Assembly: GCA_023431285.1 (NCBI GenBank)
Contig: JAEYXN010000227.1
Coordinates: forward strand, 1-35,887
Reading direction: 5' to 3'
Length of the DNA stretch: 35,887 bases
Source of the DNA: Bacteroidota bacterium
Lineage (GTDB): Bacteria; Bacteroidota; Bacteroidia; Cytophagales; Cyclobacteriaceae
Below the pieces are notes generated by a model that saw only the letters and a list, made by a program, of their open reading frames with translations, was not told the DNA's origin and ran no database searches. A program made the translations under genes and the position numbers. Of this stretch, positions 8,594-17,917 are shown piece after piece (the stretch's first letter is position 1; each line of letters begins with the position of its first letter).

Positions 8594-9484
8594 ATGTACT
8601 ACACCAAAGACACGATCTTGTTCCTCAATGGGAAGTTCATCAAGGCGATCGATGCTCATGTGGATTTGTACAGCCAGACTTTACACTATGGTTTCGGCGC
8701 GTTCGAAGGGATACGCGCATATCAAACAATGAACGGAACGAAGATCTTCAAGGCATTCGAACATTTCGAAAGATTGAAGAAGAGCTGTGCCCTTGTCGGG
8801 ATTCCGTTCAACTACGAGACAGAGGAACTCATTCAGATAGCATATCAGCTTCTGGCAAAAAATGATCTGTCGGATGCGTACATCAGACCTTTGGTATACT
8901 GTGGCGCGAACATGCAGCTTACAGGTTCGAATGAAGTTTACCTGATGATTGGCGCGTGGCATTGGGACAAATATCATGGCGAGAACAAACAGTTGAAACT
9001 TTGTATCTCGTCCTATCAAAGGCCAAATCCGAATGCGCTTAAGATGGAAGCAAAAGTGACAGGTCACTATGTTAATTCCATCCTGGCCACAAGCGAAGCA
9101 AAAGTTCGTGGCTTTGACGACGCTCTCATGCTCGACATGAATGGCAATGTCGCGGAATCGCCGGGAGCGAATTTTTTCATGGAGAAGAACGGAATACTGT
9201 ATACACCTTCTCAAGGTCACATTCTTCCGGGCATTACGCGGCAGACGGTGATTAACATCTGCAGAGAGTTGGACATTACAGTGAAAGAGAAAGCTATTAC
9301 CGTCGAAGAGCTTGAGTCCGCGGATAGTGCTTTCCTATGTGGAACTGCTGCAGAAATTGCTGGCATCGAATCGATTGATGCGAAGCCTTTCAAGAAAGCG
9401 TGGTTTGAAAGTCTTGGCGCGACAGTGCAGGAAGCATATAAGTGCCAGGTACTGGAGAAGTCATTTAGTTATGTGATCATATAG
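8594..9484 (+). CDS. ilvE: Branched-chain-amino-acid aminotransferase
   Basis: Transfers the amino group between glutamate and the 2-oxo acids of Leu, Ile and Val, the last step of each pathway; cytoplasmic, fold-type IV PLP enzyme. 296 residues, normal length. Motifs: LHYGFGAFEGIRAY (30-43), the PLP lysine Lys154 in MEAKVTGHYVNS, VAESPGANFF (186-195, with the conserved Glu188) and the late FLCGTAAEI segment. The start is ATG 9 nt after the shared leader element. First structural gene behind the attenuator; ilvD follows after about 95 nt. D-amino-acid aminotransferase is the alternative in this superfamily, but context and motifs favour IlvE. Confidence 0.95.
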   Translation: MYYTKDTILFLNGKFIKAIDAHVDLYSQTLHYGFGAFEGIRAYQTMNGTKIFKAFEHFERLKKSCALVGIPFNYETEELIQIAYQLLAKNDLSDAYIRPLVYCGANMQLTGSNEVYLMIGAWHWDKYHGENKQLKLCISSYQRPNPNALKMEAKVTGHYVNSILATSEAKVRGFDDALMLDMNGNVAESPGANFFMEKNGILYTPSQGHILPGITRQTVINICRELDITVKEKAITVEELESADSAFLCGTAAEIAGIESIDAKPFKKAWFESLGATVQEAYKCQVLEKSFSYVII

Positions 9485-9579
9485 CAACCAGATGATATCG
9501 GAAAGTGAAGTATCGAAAGATGCTTCACCACTCCGAATTAAGAAATTGATTTTTTAAACTCTTAGATTCTGAATAACAC

Positions 9580-11262
9580 GTGAACGAACTGAACAAGTAT
9601 AGCAAAACACTCACACAGGATCCGACTTTACCGGCCGCTCAAGCCATGCTTTATGGAATTGGCTTAACGGATGCGGATATGCAAAAGGCACAGGTTGGTA
9701 TCGTAAGCACAGGATACGACGGGAACACCTGCAACATGCACCTTAACGAACTGGCTCAGCATGTGAAGGGTGCCGTATGGAAAACGGATCTCGTAGGACT
9801 TATTTTCAACACCATTGGAGTAAGCGATGGAATGAGCAATGGCACAGACGGCATGCGATATTCTCTCGTGAGCCGCGAAATCATTGCCGATTCTATTGAG
9901 GCTGTTTGCGGAGCACAATATTACGACGGCCTCATTGCTGTAGTAGGATGCGATAAGAATATGCCAGGTGCGTTGATCGCGATGGGAAGATTAAACCGTC
10001 CCTCCATCATGGTCTATGGAGGAACGATCGCAGGTGGTCATTACAAAGGAAAAACATTAAATATTATCTCAGCCTTCGAAGCGCTTGGCGAAAAGATGGC
10101 TGGTAAAATCACTCCCGAGGATTTCAAAGGCATTATTCAGAATTCATGTCCAGGTGCGGGAGCGTGTGGTGGGATGTATACGGCAAATACAATGGCCTCT
10201 GCGATCGAGGCATTGGGAATGTCGTTGCCTTATAGCTCGTCAAACCCCGCCATGAGTTCTGAGAAGATCGAAGAATGCAAACTCGCTGCTGAAGCTATTC
10301 GTCATCTTCTGGCTATTGACCTTAAGCCGCGGGATATTATGACAATGCAGGCCTTCGAAAATGCTATAACAGTAGTTATGGCGTTGGGAGGTTCAACTAA
10401 CGCTGTACTTCACCTCATTGCTATGGCAAAGGCTGCAGGCGTTAACATCACTCAGGAGGACTTCCAGCGTATCAGTGACAAGACACCGCTCATTGCGGAC
10501 TTGAAGCCCAGCGGAAAGTATTTGATGGAGGAGTTGCACAGAATTGGTGGCGTCCCTTCTGTCATGAAATATCTCCTGGAAAAAGGTTTTCTCCACGGTG
10601 ACTGTATGACGGTAACCGGAAAAACTATCGCTGAGAATATTGCCGAAGCACGATCACTGAACTTCGATGAGCAGGATGTAATTGTTCCTCTTGAACGTCC
10701 GATCAAAGCTACTGGCCACCTTCAGATACTGTACGGTAATCTTGCGTCTGGCGGATCCGTTGCGAAGATCACTGGCAAGGAAGGCGAAAAATTTACAGGG
10801 CCAGCGCGGGTATTCGATGGCGAGTTCGCATTGGTGGAAGGCATTCAGAATGGTCGCGTGAAAGAGGGAGACGTGGTGGTGATCCGGTATGTCGGCCCGA
10901 AAGGCGCGCCAGGGATGCCGGAGATGCTAAAACCAACGTCTGCCATTATGGGAGCTGGTCTTGGAAAAAGCGTTGCCCTCATTACAGATGGTAGATTTTC
11001 AGGTGGCTCTCACGGATTTGTGATTGGCCACATCACACCGGAGGCATTCGACGGAGGTTTGATTGGCCTGGTAGAGGATAATGATACTATTGAGATCGAT
11101 GTGAAGAATCATTCCATCAATCTTCTTGTGGATGACGTGACTCTTGCGAAGAGGAAGTCAGGCTGGAAACAGCCGAAGCTCAACGCGAAGAACGGGATTC
11201 TTTTAAAATATGCTAAACAAGTAAAAACTGCTGCCGATGGATGCGTTACTGACGAAGAATAA
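9580..11262 (+). CDS. ilvD: Dihydroxy-acid dehydratase
   Basis: Iron-sulfur dehydratase converting 2,3-dihydroxy-isovalerate and 2,3-dihydroxy-3-methylvalerate to the 2-oxo acids, third common step of Val/Ile synthesis. 560 residues, usual length. Cluster cysteines: Cys51 (GNTCNMHL), Cys124 (GCDKNMPG) and Cys196 (GAGACGGMYTANTM). C-terminal signatures include YVGPKGAPGMPEM and LITDGRFSGG. The best start is GTG at 9580; no upstream in-frame ATG fits better. The 3' end overlaps the ATG of ilvB by 26 nt, indicating translational coupling. Confidence 0.97.
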   Translation: MNELNKYSKTLTQDPTLPAAQAMLYGIGLTDADMQKAQVGIVSTGYDGNTCNMHLNELAQHVKGAVWKTDLVGLIFNTIGVSDGMSNGTDGMRYSLVSREIIADSIEAVCGAQYYDGLIAVVGCDKNMPGALIAMGRLNRPSIMVYGGTIAGGHYKGKTLNIISAFEALGEKMAGKITPEDFKGIIQNSCPGAGACGGMYTANTMASAIEALGMSLPYSSSNPAMSSEKIEECKLAAEAIRHLLAIDLKPRDIMTMQAFENAITVVMALGGSTNAVLHLIAMAKAAGVNITQEDFQRISDKTPLIADLKPSGKYLMEELHRIGGVPSVMKYLLEKGFLHGDCMTVTGKTIAENIAEARSLNFDEQDVIVPLERPIKATGHLQILYGNLASGGSVAKITGKEGEKFTGPARVFDGEFALVEGIQNGRVKEGDVVVIRYVGPKGAPGMPEMLKPTSAIMGAGLGKSVALITDGRFSGGSHGFVIGHITPEAFDGGLIGLVEDNDTIEIDVKNHSINLLVDDVTLAKRKSGWKQPKLNAKNGILLKYAKQVKTAADGCVTDEE

Positions 11263-12994
11263 GCAGGAAACTAAACAGCCTGTAAAAAAGATGATCACTG
11301 GTTCCGAGGTATTGCTTCGTAGCCTCATCGCTGAAGATGTTTTTACAATCTTCGGATATCCTGGTGGCGCGATCATGCCCGTGTATGATGCCCTCTATCA
11401 CTATCAGGACAGACTTAATCATATTCTGGTGCGTCATGAACAAGGCGCGATCCATGCGGCACAAGGCTTCGCCCGTGTTTCCGGAAAGGTGGGAGTTGTT
11501 TTTGCAACGTCTGGTCCAGGTGCAACAAATCTTGTTACCGGCCTTGCAGACGCGCTGATCGATTCCACTCCGCTGGTTTGTATCACGGGTCAGGTTTTCG
11601 CGCATTTGTTAGGAACAGATGCATTCCAGGAAACAGATGTGGTGAACACTACAATTCCTGTTACGAAATGGAATATCCAGGTTACAGAAGCGAAGGATAT
11701 CGCTGCGGCTGTTGCCAAAGCATTCTACATAGCAAAGTCTGGACGTCAGGGTCCTGTCCTGATTGATATTACCAAGAACGCGCAGAACGAAGTTATAGAA
11801 GAGGCGGAGCATGTGAAATGTGACGGGATCCGAACTTATCGTCCGCGTCCTGTAATGAATACTGCTTCTATAGATGCCGCTGCCGCGCTTATTAATCAGG
11901 CCCGCAAGCCATACATACTTTGCGGCCAGGGTGTTCTCCTTTCTGGAGCAACCGATGCCCTGGTGGCTCTTTCAGAGAAGACCGGAATTCCAGTAGCGTG
12001 TACGTTGCTCGGGCTCGGCGGATTTCCTGCAGATCACCCCAACTATGTGGGGTATCTCGGTATGCACGGCAATTACGGTCCTAACGTGAATACAAATGAA
12101 TGTGATGTACTGATTGCAGTAGGAATGCGTTTCGATGACCGCGTGACTGGCAACGTAAGCAAGTACGCGCGCCAGGCGAAAGTGGTCCATATAGATATTG
12201 ACAAGGCTGAGATCAACAAGATCATCAAAGCTGACGTTGCTGTTCATGCCGATGCAAAAGAGGCACTTGAGGCGCTCTTCCAGAAGTGTAACGCTTCACA
12301 ACATCGCGAATGGATCCAGAACTTCCATAAGCTGAATAACATTGAGTTCGACAAGGTCATCACTCCGGAACTTAACAGCCCGAACCATGAGTTGAAGATG
12401 GCCGAAGTGATTTACCATCTTTCGAACATTACAAAAGGAGAAGCTGTCGTCGTGACCGATGTTGGACAGCATCAGATGGTAACTTCACGTTACTACAAGT
12501 TCAAAAATCCTCGCACGCAGGTAACTTCCGGCGGTGCTGGTACGATGGGGTTTGCCCTTCCCGCGGCAATGGGAGCCAAGCTTGCAATGCCTGATCACCA
12601 GGTCGTCGCTGTCATCGGAGACGGCGGTTATCAAATGACCGTTCAGGAACTTGGAACGATCATGCAGTATAAGATTCCGGTGAAGATCATCGTACTGAAT
12701 AATAACTTTCTTGGAATGGTCCGCCAGTGGCAGCAACTCTTCCACGGAAAGAGATATTCATTCACTGAGATGGTCAACCCGAATTTCATCAAGATAGCAG
12801 AAGCTTATAGTATCCCAGCGCGCAAGGTGGAAACACGCGATGATTTGCTTAGTGCTATTCAGGTGATGCTCGATGCCACAGGCCCTTACTTCCTGGAAGT
12901 CGTCGTAGGAAAAGAAGATAACGTTTTCCCTATGGTGCCAGCGGGTGCCGGGATTTCAGATGTGTTGTTGGAAGCGCCGACACCGGTACAATAA
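11237..12994 (+). CDS. ilvB: Acetolactate synthase large (catalytic) subunit
   Basis: ThDP- and FAD-dependent condensation of pyruvate with pyruvate or 2-oxobutyrate, the first common step of Val/Ile synthesis. 585 residues. Catalytic Glu68 in RHEQGAIHAAQG; the ThDP/Mg motif runs from GDGGYQ (461-466) to LNNN (about 487-490); FLGMVRQWQ is typical of anabolic acetohydroxyacid synthase rather than catabolic acetolactate synthase. Start: ATG at 11237 inside the end of ilvD; an ATG at 11291 (MITGSEVLLRS) would lose only an 18-residue polar tail and is a real alternative. ilvN follows after 22 nt. Confidence 0.96.
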   Translation: MDALLTKNKQETKQPVKKMITGSEVLLRSLIAEDVFTIFGYPGGAIMPVYDALYHYQDRLNHILVRHEQGAIHAAQGFARVSGKVGVVFATSGPGATNLVTGLADALIDSTPLVCITGQVFAHLLGTDAFQETDVVNTTIPVTKWNIQVTEAKDIAAAVAKAFYIAKSGRQGPVLIDITKNAQNEVIEEAEHVKCDGIRTYRPRPVMNTASIDAAAALINQARKPYILCGQGVLLSGATDALVALSEKTGIPVACTLLGLGGFPADHPNYVGYLGMHGNYGPNVNTNECDVLIAVGMRFDDRVTGNVSKYARQAKVVHIDIDKAEINKIIKADVAVHADAKEALEALFQKCNASQHREWIQNFHKLNNIEFDKVITPELNSPNHELKMAEVIYHLSNITKGEAVVVTDVGQHQMVTSRYYKFKNPRTQVTSGGAGTMGFALPAAMGAKLAMPDHQVVAVIGDGGYQMTVQELGTIMQYKIPVKIIVLNNNFLGMVRQWQQLFHGKRYSFTEMVNPNFIKIAEAYSIPARKVETRDDLLSAIQVMLDATGPYFLEVVVGKEDNVFPMVPAGAGISDVLLEAPTPVQ

Positions 12995-13016
12995 GTTGAA
13001 CGAAAACAAAAAGAAC

Positions 13017-13310
13017 ATGAAACAGGAATTCACCCTTGAGATCCATTCAGACAATAACTTCTCGGTCCTTAACAGGATCGTGAACGTACTGAACAGAAGA
13101 AGGGTCCGTATAAAAAAATTGATCGCCCACGAGAACGAGGACGATTTCAGAAGAGGTGTTGCTGTATTGTTACTGCTCACCACTCCTGATCTGATGGAGA
13201 AAGTGAAGCATCAACTAGAGAAGCTTATCGAGGTAGAGAAGGCATCGTTCTGTGAGGGATGCGATTTGTATTTTGAACTCAGCGAAAAAAATAATAAACA
13301 AGTGGCTTAG
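13017..13310 (+). CDS. ilvN: Acetolactate synthase small regulatory subunit (short, ACT domain only)
   Basis: 97 residues forming one ACT domain (FTLEIHSDNNFSVLNRIVNV, then the VLLLLTTPD strand and a final helix). It lacks the C-terminal domain of long IlvN/IlvH proteins (about 160-175 residues) and is closer in size to E. coli IlvM. The family activates the catalytic subunit and often carries valine feedback; whether this short form binds valine cannot be told. The start at 13017 was chosen because the open frame upstream lies in the end of ilvB and shows no homology. 46 nt separate it from ilvC. Confidence 0.9.
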   Translation: MKQEFTLEIHSDNNFSVLNRIVNVLNRRRVRIKKLIAHENEDDFRRGVAVLLLLTTPDLMEKVKHQLEKLIEVEKASFCEGCDLYFELSEKNNKQVA

Positions 13311-13356
13311 TCCGCCGCGGAATTTATATAAACTTTAACTTTAAAATAACGAGAAA

Positions 13357-14427
13357 ATGGCACAGATTAATTTTGGTGGTGTTGTCGAAGAAGTAGTTAC
13401 CAGGGAAGAATTCCCGATGGAAAAAGCTCTTGACGTATTGAAGAACGAAACCATCGCAATCATAGGGTATGGCGTACAAGGTCCCGCTCAGGCCCTTAAC
13501 CTTCGCGACAACGGATTCAAAGTGATCATTGGTCAGCGGAAGGGTTCAAAGACATGGGATAAGGCTATCAGCCATGGATGGGTTCCCGGAGAAACTCTTT
13601 TCGAAATTGAAGAAGCTGCCAAGCGTGGTACCATCATTCAGTTTCTTCTTTCCGATGCAGGACAAATTGCATTGTGGCCAACCATCAAGCCATACCTTAC
13701 CAAAGGGAAAACTCTCTATTTTTCCCACGGATTCGGCATCACGTTCAAAGAACAAACAGGAATTATTCCTCCAGCAGATATCGATGTTGTACTTGCTGCT
13801 CCGAAAGGATCAGGTACTTCGGTCCGCCGTCTCTTCCTGCAAGGAAAAGGAATCAACTCGAGCTACGCTGTATTCCAGGATGCAACCGGTAGCGCAAAAA
13901 CCAAAGCCATCGCTCTGGGAATCGGAGTTGGTTCAGGATACTTATTCGAAACAGATTTCAAAAAAGAAGTATTCTCGGATCTCTCAGGAGAACGTGGAAC
14001 ACTGATGGGAGCTATCGCCGGTATTTTCGAAGCTCAATATGAAGTGCTTCGCGCAAATGGACACTCTCCTTCAGAAGCATTCAACGAAACTGTTGAAGAG
14101 CTCACACAAAGCCTCATGCCACTTGTTGCTGAGAACGGTATGGACTGGATGTATGCCAACTGTTCCACTACTGCACAACGTGGTGCCCTGGACTGGAAGA
14201 AAAAATTCAAAGCTGCGACACTTCCTGTATTCCAGGAACTCTACAAGAGTGTTGCTACCGGCGAAGAGGCTCGCCGCACTATCGAAACTTGTAGCAAGCC
14301 CGACTACCGTGAAAAGCTTGCTGAAGAATTGAAAGAACTTCGAGAAAGTGAACTATGGCAAGCCGGCGCGGCTGTGCGCAAACTCAGACCTGAGAAGCAG
14401 CAAGTTGAAGCCAGTATGATTCAATAA
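13357..14427 (+). CDS. ilvC: Ketol-acid reductoisomerase
   Basis: Mg-dependent isomerisation and NAD(P)H reduction of acetolactate and acetohydroxybutyrate. 356 residues, closer to short class I enzymes than to the ~490-residue E. coli type. Rossmann motif GYGVQG (37-42); catalytic His124 in SHGFG; metal ligands Asp208 and Glu212 in SDLSGERG. The cofactor loop QRKGSKTW carries positively charged residues that would suit NADPH (inference). Last gene of the ilvEDBNC unit; a strong terminator starts 19 nt after its stop. Confidence 0.96.
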   Translation: MAQINFGGVVEEVVTREEFPMEKALDVLKNETIAIIGYGVQGPAQALNLRDNGFKVIIGQRKGSKTWDKAISHGWVPGETLFEIEEAAKRGTIIQFLLSDAGQIALWPTIKPYLTKGKTLYFSHGFGITFKEQTGIIPPADIDVVLAAPKGSGTSVRRLFLQGKGINSSYAVFQDATGSAKTKAIALGIGVGSGYLFETDFKKEVFSDLSGERGTLMGAIAGIFEAQYEVLRANGHSPSEAFNETVEELTQSLMPLVAENGMDWMYANCSTTAQRGALDWKKKFKAATLPVFQELYKSVATGEEARRTIETCSKPDYREKLAEELKELRESELWQAGAAVRKLRPEKQQVEASMIQ

Positions 14428-14446
14428 TCAACCTTTATTCTATGTG

Positions 14447-14480
14447 AATGCAGACATAGAAATATGTCTGCATTTTTTTT
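14447..14480 (+). terminator. Strong intrinsic terminator after ilvC
   Basis: Perfect 12-bp stem AATGCAGACATA / TATGTCTGCATT with a GAAA tetraloop, followed by TTTTTT. It closes the ilvEDBNC transcript and argues that ilvA, 20 nt further on, has its own promoter or depends on read-through. Confidence 0.95.
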
Positions 14481-14500
14481 ATAACCAGTCCTCAGAATTT

Positions 14501-15751
14501 ATGGTCACAGTTGGAGCATCAACAATAGATGTCAGAGCGGCGGAGGAGGCGATCAGACCTGTTATCCTGCGAACTCCATTACAATTTCACGCCAAATTAT
14601 CGGAGCGTTTCAATTGTGAGGTCTTCCTGAAACGGGAAGATCTGCAGGTTGTGCGGTCTTACAAACTCAGGGGTGCCTATAATCTCATTCGCAGTCTTAC
14701 AGATGAGCAGCTTAGCCATGGCGTTGTATGCGCCAGTGCGGGCAATCATGCACAAGGAGTGGCTTTCTCATGTCGTAATCTTGGTATCAAAGGAGTCATC
14801 TACATGCCTGCGATCACACCAAAACAAAAGATCAACCAGGTGCGGATGTTTGGTGGAGATAATATTGAGATCGTCCTTACCGGAGACACCTTCGATGATT
14901 GCCAGACGCAGGCTCTTGAATATGCTTCAACTACCGGAAAGATTTTCATTCCGCCATTCGATCATCCAAAAGTAATTGAAGGCCAGGGAACAGTTGGAAA
15001 GGAAATCCTTGACGAAATAGAGAAGGTGGATCTTCTCTTCGTTCCTGTCGGTGGTGGAGGACTGAGCGCAGGGATAGGCTTGTATCTGCGGGAACATTCC
15101 CCGGAAACAAAACTCATTGGCGTGGAACCATCCGGAGCGCCGTCCATGAGAGAGGCGTTGAAGGCGGGACATCCTGTCAAGCTGGAAAAGATCCAACGAT
15201 TCGTAGACGGGGCCGCGGTGCAACGGGTTGGTGACCTCACGTTTCAGATCTGCAAGGACGTACTTTCCGATATGATACTCGTTCCAGAGGGAAAAGTGAG
15301 CAGCACCATCCTTCAACTTTACAACGAAGATGCAATTGTCGCGGAACCCGCCGGGGCACTCGCCATTGCCGCCCTTGATCAATACAAAAAACAAATCGTT
15401 GGCAAAAGAGTAGTCTGTATCATCAGCGGTGGAAACAACGACATTGACAGAATGCAGGAGATCAAGGAAAGATCTTTATTGTACGAAGGGTTAAAACATT
15501 ATTTCATAGTACGATTCGCTCAACGACCAGGAGCGCTAAAGGAGTTCGTCAATCATATTCTGGGACCGAACGATGATATCGTGCGCTTCGAATTCATCCA
15601 GAAACATAATAAGGAAACAGGTCCGGCGCTTATCGGCATAGAAGTCAAAACCAGGGATGACTTTCACTCATTGCTGGTACGAATGGATGAATACAAGCTT
15701 AATTATACGTTGGTCAATCAAAACGAAAATCTGTTCGAATACCTGGTTTGA
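14501..15751 (+). CDS. ilvA: Biosynthetic threonine dehydratase (threonine ammonia-lyase), single ACT-like domain
   Basis: PLP enzyme deaminating threonine to 2-oxobutyrate, the committed step to isoleucine. 416 residues. PLP lysine Lys55 in VRSYKLRGAY; phosphate-binding glycine loop VGGGGLSAG (183-191); ASAGNHAQG (79-86) and SGGNND (309-314). Residues about 330-416 form one ACT-like regulatory domain (HYFIVRFAQRPGALKEF), as in the ~410-residue single-domain IlvA type, so isoleucine feedback is plausible. The start at 14501 is used because the longer frame from 14444 would begin inside the preceding terminator. Confidence 0.95.
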   Translation: MVTVGASTIDVRAAEEAIRPVILRTPLQFHAKLSERFNCEVFLKREDLQVVRSYKLRGAYNLIRSLTDEQLSHGVVCASAGNHAQGVAFSCRNLGIKGVIYMPAITPKQKINQVRMFGGDNIEIVLTGDTFDDCQTQALEYASTTGKIFIPPFDHPKVIEGQGTVGKEILDEIEKVDLLFVPVGGGGLSAGIGLYLREHSPETKLIGVEPSGAPSMREALKAGHPVKLEKIQRFVDGAAVQRVGDLTFQICKDVLSDMILVPEGKVSSTILQLYNEDAIVAEPAGALAIAALDQYKKQIVGKRVVCIISGGNNDIDRMQEIKERSLLYEGLKHYFIVRFAQRPGALKEFVNHILGPNDDIVRFEFIQKHNKETGPALIGIEVKTRDDFHSLLVRMDEYKLNYTLVNQNENLFEYLV

Positions 15752-15814
15752 CAAAGAGGCATTACCAGGTTGGGTGCAACGACCGAATTTTTTATCTTCA
15801 TCGCTGCTTTGGGG

Positions 15815-16804
15815 ATGAAACTGCTTATCATATGCATCGTCGTACTTTCCGCCTGGTCTGCGTATGGCCAGACCGTGACGGTCCGCGGTATTCTCATCAA
15901 CCAAAAAAGTGAGGCGCCCATTGGCTACGCTAACATAGGCATCGTTGACACCCCTGTCGGCACCATCTCGAATGAAGACGGCACCTTCGAAATCGACATC
16001 CCGGAGAAATTTCAAGAGCGGGAACTACTCTTTTCCGCGCTCGGCTTTGAGCGACGATCATTCCTGGTTCGGAATCTCAAGGAAAACGAGAATGTTATCA
16101 CTCTTCAGGAGCACGTTACTGTTCTTCAAAACCTTACTGTAAAATCATCCAGGTCCAGGCCCGCCCTTATAGCTGAGTTAGGAAACCAATACTCGAATGA
16201 GGGAAGTATCTATGCCGACTCTTCGGCTGCGGGGTCCGCTATGGCGCTCCTGATAGAAAGACGTCCTTCGGGTAAATATCCAGGCCTCAAACCACCCTAT
16301 CACGTCACAAAGGCGAGGTTGCGAATAGCGCACAATACCTTCGAGGTTTTCAAGATTAGACTAAGATTTCTAAGTGTTGATTCAGTGACTGGAATGCCGG
16401 GTAACGACCTGGTTAATCAAAACATTATTGCCACTTCTGAAATGAGAAAAGGCTGGCTTGATTTTGATCTGACCCGGCACGACATCCGGATTAAAGTACC
16501 GCAATTTTTCATAGTATTCGAATGGCTTCTTGAGGATCAGGACCGTGTTATGCTTGTAGAACAATATGCCGAATTCCGGAGGCAGTATCCGCGCAGGGTC
16601 ACGGTCGATACCCTTCAGATGGACGGTCAGAAGATCGCTTATAACAGCTGGCGGGGCTTTCGTGCCGGAACCTCTTTTGGATCGTCTTCAGCCAAATATT
16701 CGTTGGAAAATTATAAGACCTATTACCGGACCAACAGCTACGGAAAGTGGAAAAGGTCGTCGTTTATTTTGGCCGCGCAAGTGACTCTGGCAAATTACGA
16801 TTAG
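15815..16804 (+). CDS. Secreted CarboxypepD_reg-like domain protein of unknown function
   Basis: 329 residues. Signal peptide (1-18, ending SAYGQ), then a CarboxypepD_reg-like beta-sandwich (about 20-100, VRGILINQKSEAPIGYANIGI and TISNEDGTFEIDIP), then about 230 residues with no family I can name, including a second beta-rich region (WLDFDLTRHDIRIKVPQFF) and an aromatic C-terminus. This architecture is common among Bacteroidota cell-envelope proteins. It sits between ilvA and the leu genes with no evident pathway link. Start at 15815 gives the signal peptide; an upstream in-frame ATG at 15770 would bury it. Confidence 0.8.
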   Translation: MKLLIICIVVLSAWSAYGQTVTVRGILINQKSEAPIGYANIGIVDTPVGTISNEDGTFEIDIPEKFQERELLFSALGFERRSFLVRNLKENENVITLQEHVTVLQNLTVKSSRSRPALIAELGNQYSNEGSIYADSSAAGSAMALLIERRPSGKYPGLKPPYHVTKARLRIAHNTFEVFKIRLRFLSVDSVTGMPGNDLVNQNIIATSEMRKGWLDFDLTRHDIRIKVPQFFIVFEWLLEDQDRVMLVEQYAEFRRQYPRRVTVDTLQMDGQKIAYNSWRGFRAGTSFGSSSAKYSLENYKTYYRTNSYGKWKRSSFILAAQVTLANYD

Positions 16805-16838
16805 ATTGCGGCTGCATTCTCAAAATCTGAATTGTTAT

Positions 16839-17612
16839 ATGGCACAAGGACTATTAATTGACATGGACGGCGTAGTGTACGGTGGCGACATTATGATTCC
16901 AGGGGCTGACGCCTTCATCGCAAGGTTGCTGAAACAAAACATTCCATTCAAGTTCATGACCAACAACAGTCAACGTACACGACTGGAGGCGGTTCGAAAA
17001 CTTCATCGTCTTGGGATTGATGTAACCGAAGATCACGTGTATACGAGTGCTATGGCAACCGGGAAGTTCCTTGCGAGTCAGATTCCCCGTGGAACGGCAT
17101 ATGTACTTGGCGAAGGCGGGCTACTGACAAGTCTTCATGAGAATGGTATCAGCCTAGTGGAAAGTGATCCCGATTTTGTCGTGCTGGGCGAAGGAAGAAA
17201 CTTTACGCTTGAAATGGTTCAGCGCGCAGTTGATATGATCCTCGCCGGAGCGAAGTTCATTACCACAAACAGAGATCCATCGCCGAAGATGAAAGGCTGG
17301 AACAATCTGGGTATCGCTGCGACCACGGCCATGATTGAAGAAGCGACCGGTGTCAGGGCTTTCGTTATTGGTAAACCGAGTCCTGTGATGATGAGATCTG
17401 CGCGCAAAGCGTTAGGGCTGGAAACTGCGGAGACTACGGTTATCGGAGACACGATGGGGACTGACATTCAAGGCGGCGTACAGATGGGATATAAGACCAT
17501 TCTGGTTCTTAGCGGAATTACCAAAAAAGAGGAACTGATGCGTTACGCTTTCCGACCAGATCTCATTGTTGAATCAGTACACGAAATCAAGTTTCCGCTC
17601 CCATGGTGGTAG
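16839..17612 (+). CDS. HAD-superfamily (subclass IIA, NagD-like) phosphatase
   Basis: 257-residue cytoplasmic phosphatase. Motif I LLIDMDGVVYGG (Asp8 nucleophile, Asp10 acid/base), motif II MTNNSQRT (Thr41), Lys179 in GKPSP, motif III GDTMGTDIQGG (203-213). The large cap between motifs II and III marks the IIA group, which includes NagD (UMP phosphatase) and phosphoglycolate/4-nitrophenyl phosphatases; the substrate cannot be chosen here. The start at 16839 places the first motif at the N-terminus as in homologues; 16806 is an unlikely longer start. Sits 34 nt after the CarboxypepD_reg protein and may be co-transcribed. Confidence 0.9.
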   Translation: MAQGLLIDMDGVVYGGDIMIPGADAFIARLLKQNIPFKFMTNNSQRTRLEAVRKLHRLGIDVTEDHVYTSAMATGKFLASQIPRGTAYVLGEGGLLTSLHENGISLVESDPDFVVLGEGRNFTLEMVQRAVDMILAGAKFITTNRDPSPKMKGWNNLGIAATTAMIEEATGVRAFVIGKPSPVMMRSARKALGLETAETTVIGDTMGTDIQGGVQMGYKTILVLSGITKKEELMRYAFRPDLIVESVHEIKFPLPWW

Positions 17613-17676
17613 CAACTTCGCATTTACGGAAAGCAAACTTGCCGTTGGTTTTTCGGTGGAAGAAGAGAGCATCAAA

Positions 17677-17706
17677 ATGCAAACGATAGTGGCAGTTCTC
17701 CTATGA
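17677..17706 (+). CDS. Possible minimal leader peptide upstream of leuC
   Basis: Nine codons, MQTIVAVLL then TGA, preceded by a purine-rich GGAAGAAGAGAGC. Five of nine residues are Ile, Val or Leu, which is suggestive in front of leucine genes. However it ends 157 nt before the leader hairpin, a long gap for direct ribosome-mediated attenuation, and such a short ORF can arise by chance. Confidence 0.3.
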   Translation: MQTIVAVLL

Positions 17707-17862
17707 AAAATGCTACAAACAATCGTTAGTCGCTCAAAACTTTTTTTGAATAATATTCAGATATTAATTGATGTAGCACTTAACTTTACTGAACTTCGTG
17801 CATTGGAATTTTTTGATTTTCCATTTGTCCCTCGAAGGATAAACCAAATAGTAAAACATTGT

Positions 17863-17906
17863 GAAATCGTCCCGCTCCCAACAGAGTCGGGACGATTTCA
17901 TTTATA
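17863..17906 (+). terminator. Leader hairpin/terminator before leuC
   Basis: Perfect 12-bp stem GAAATCGTCCCG (17863-17874) and CGGGACGATTTC (17888-17899) with a 13-nt loop in which CTC and GAG can also pair, followed by ATTTATA. The trailing U-tract is weaker than in the ilv attenuator. Position 65 nt before leuC and the parallel with ilvE suggest a conditional terminator; it could alternatively end the HAD-phosphatase transcript. Confidence 0.7.
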
Positions 17907-17917
17907 ACAATTCCGAG

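Noticed and set aside
8681..9220. Minus-strand 179-codon open frame inside ilvE
   Set aside because: Shadow of ilvE; the sense product has all aminotransferase motifs.
14444..14500. Longer N-terminus for ilvA
   Set aside because: This start lies at the ilvC terminator and the added residues are translated hairpin sequence; homologues begin near the ATG at 14501.
17710..17907. 65-codon ORF as a real protein before leuC
   Set aside because: No domain or signal, and it runs through both arms of the leader hairpin. Mentioned only as a possible translated leader.
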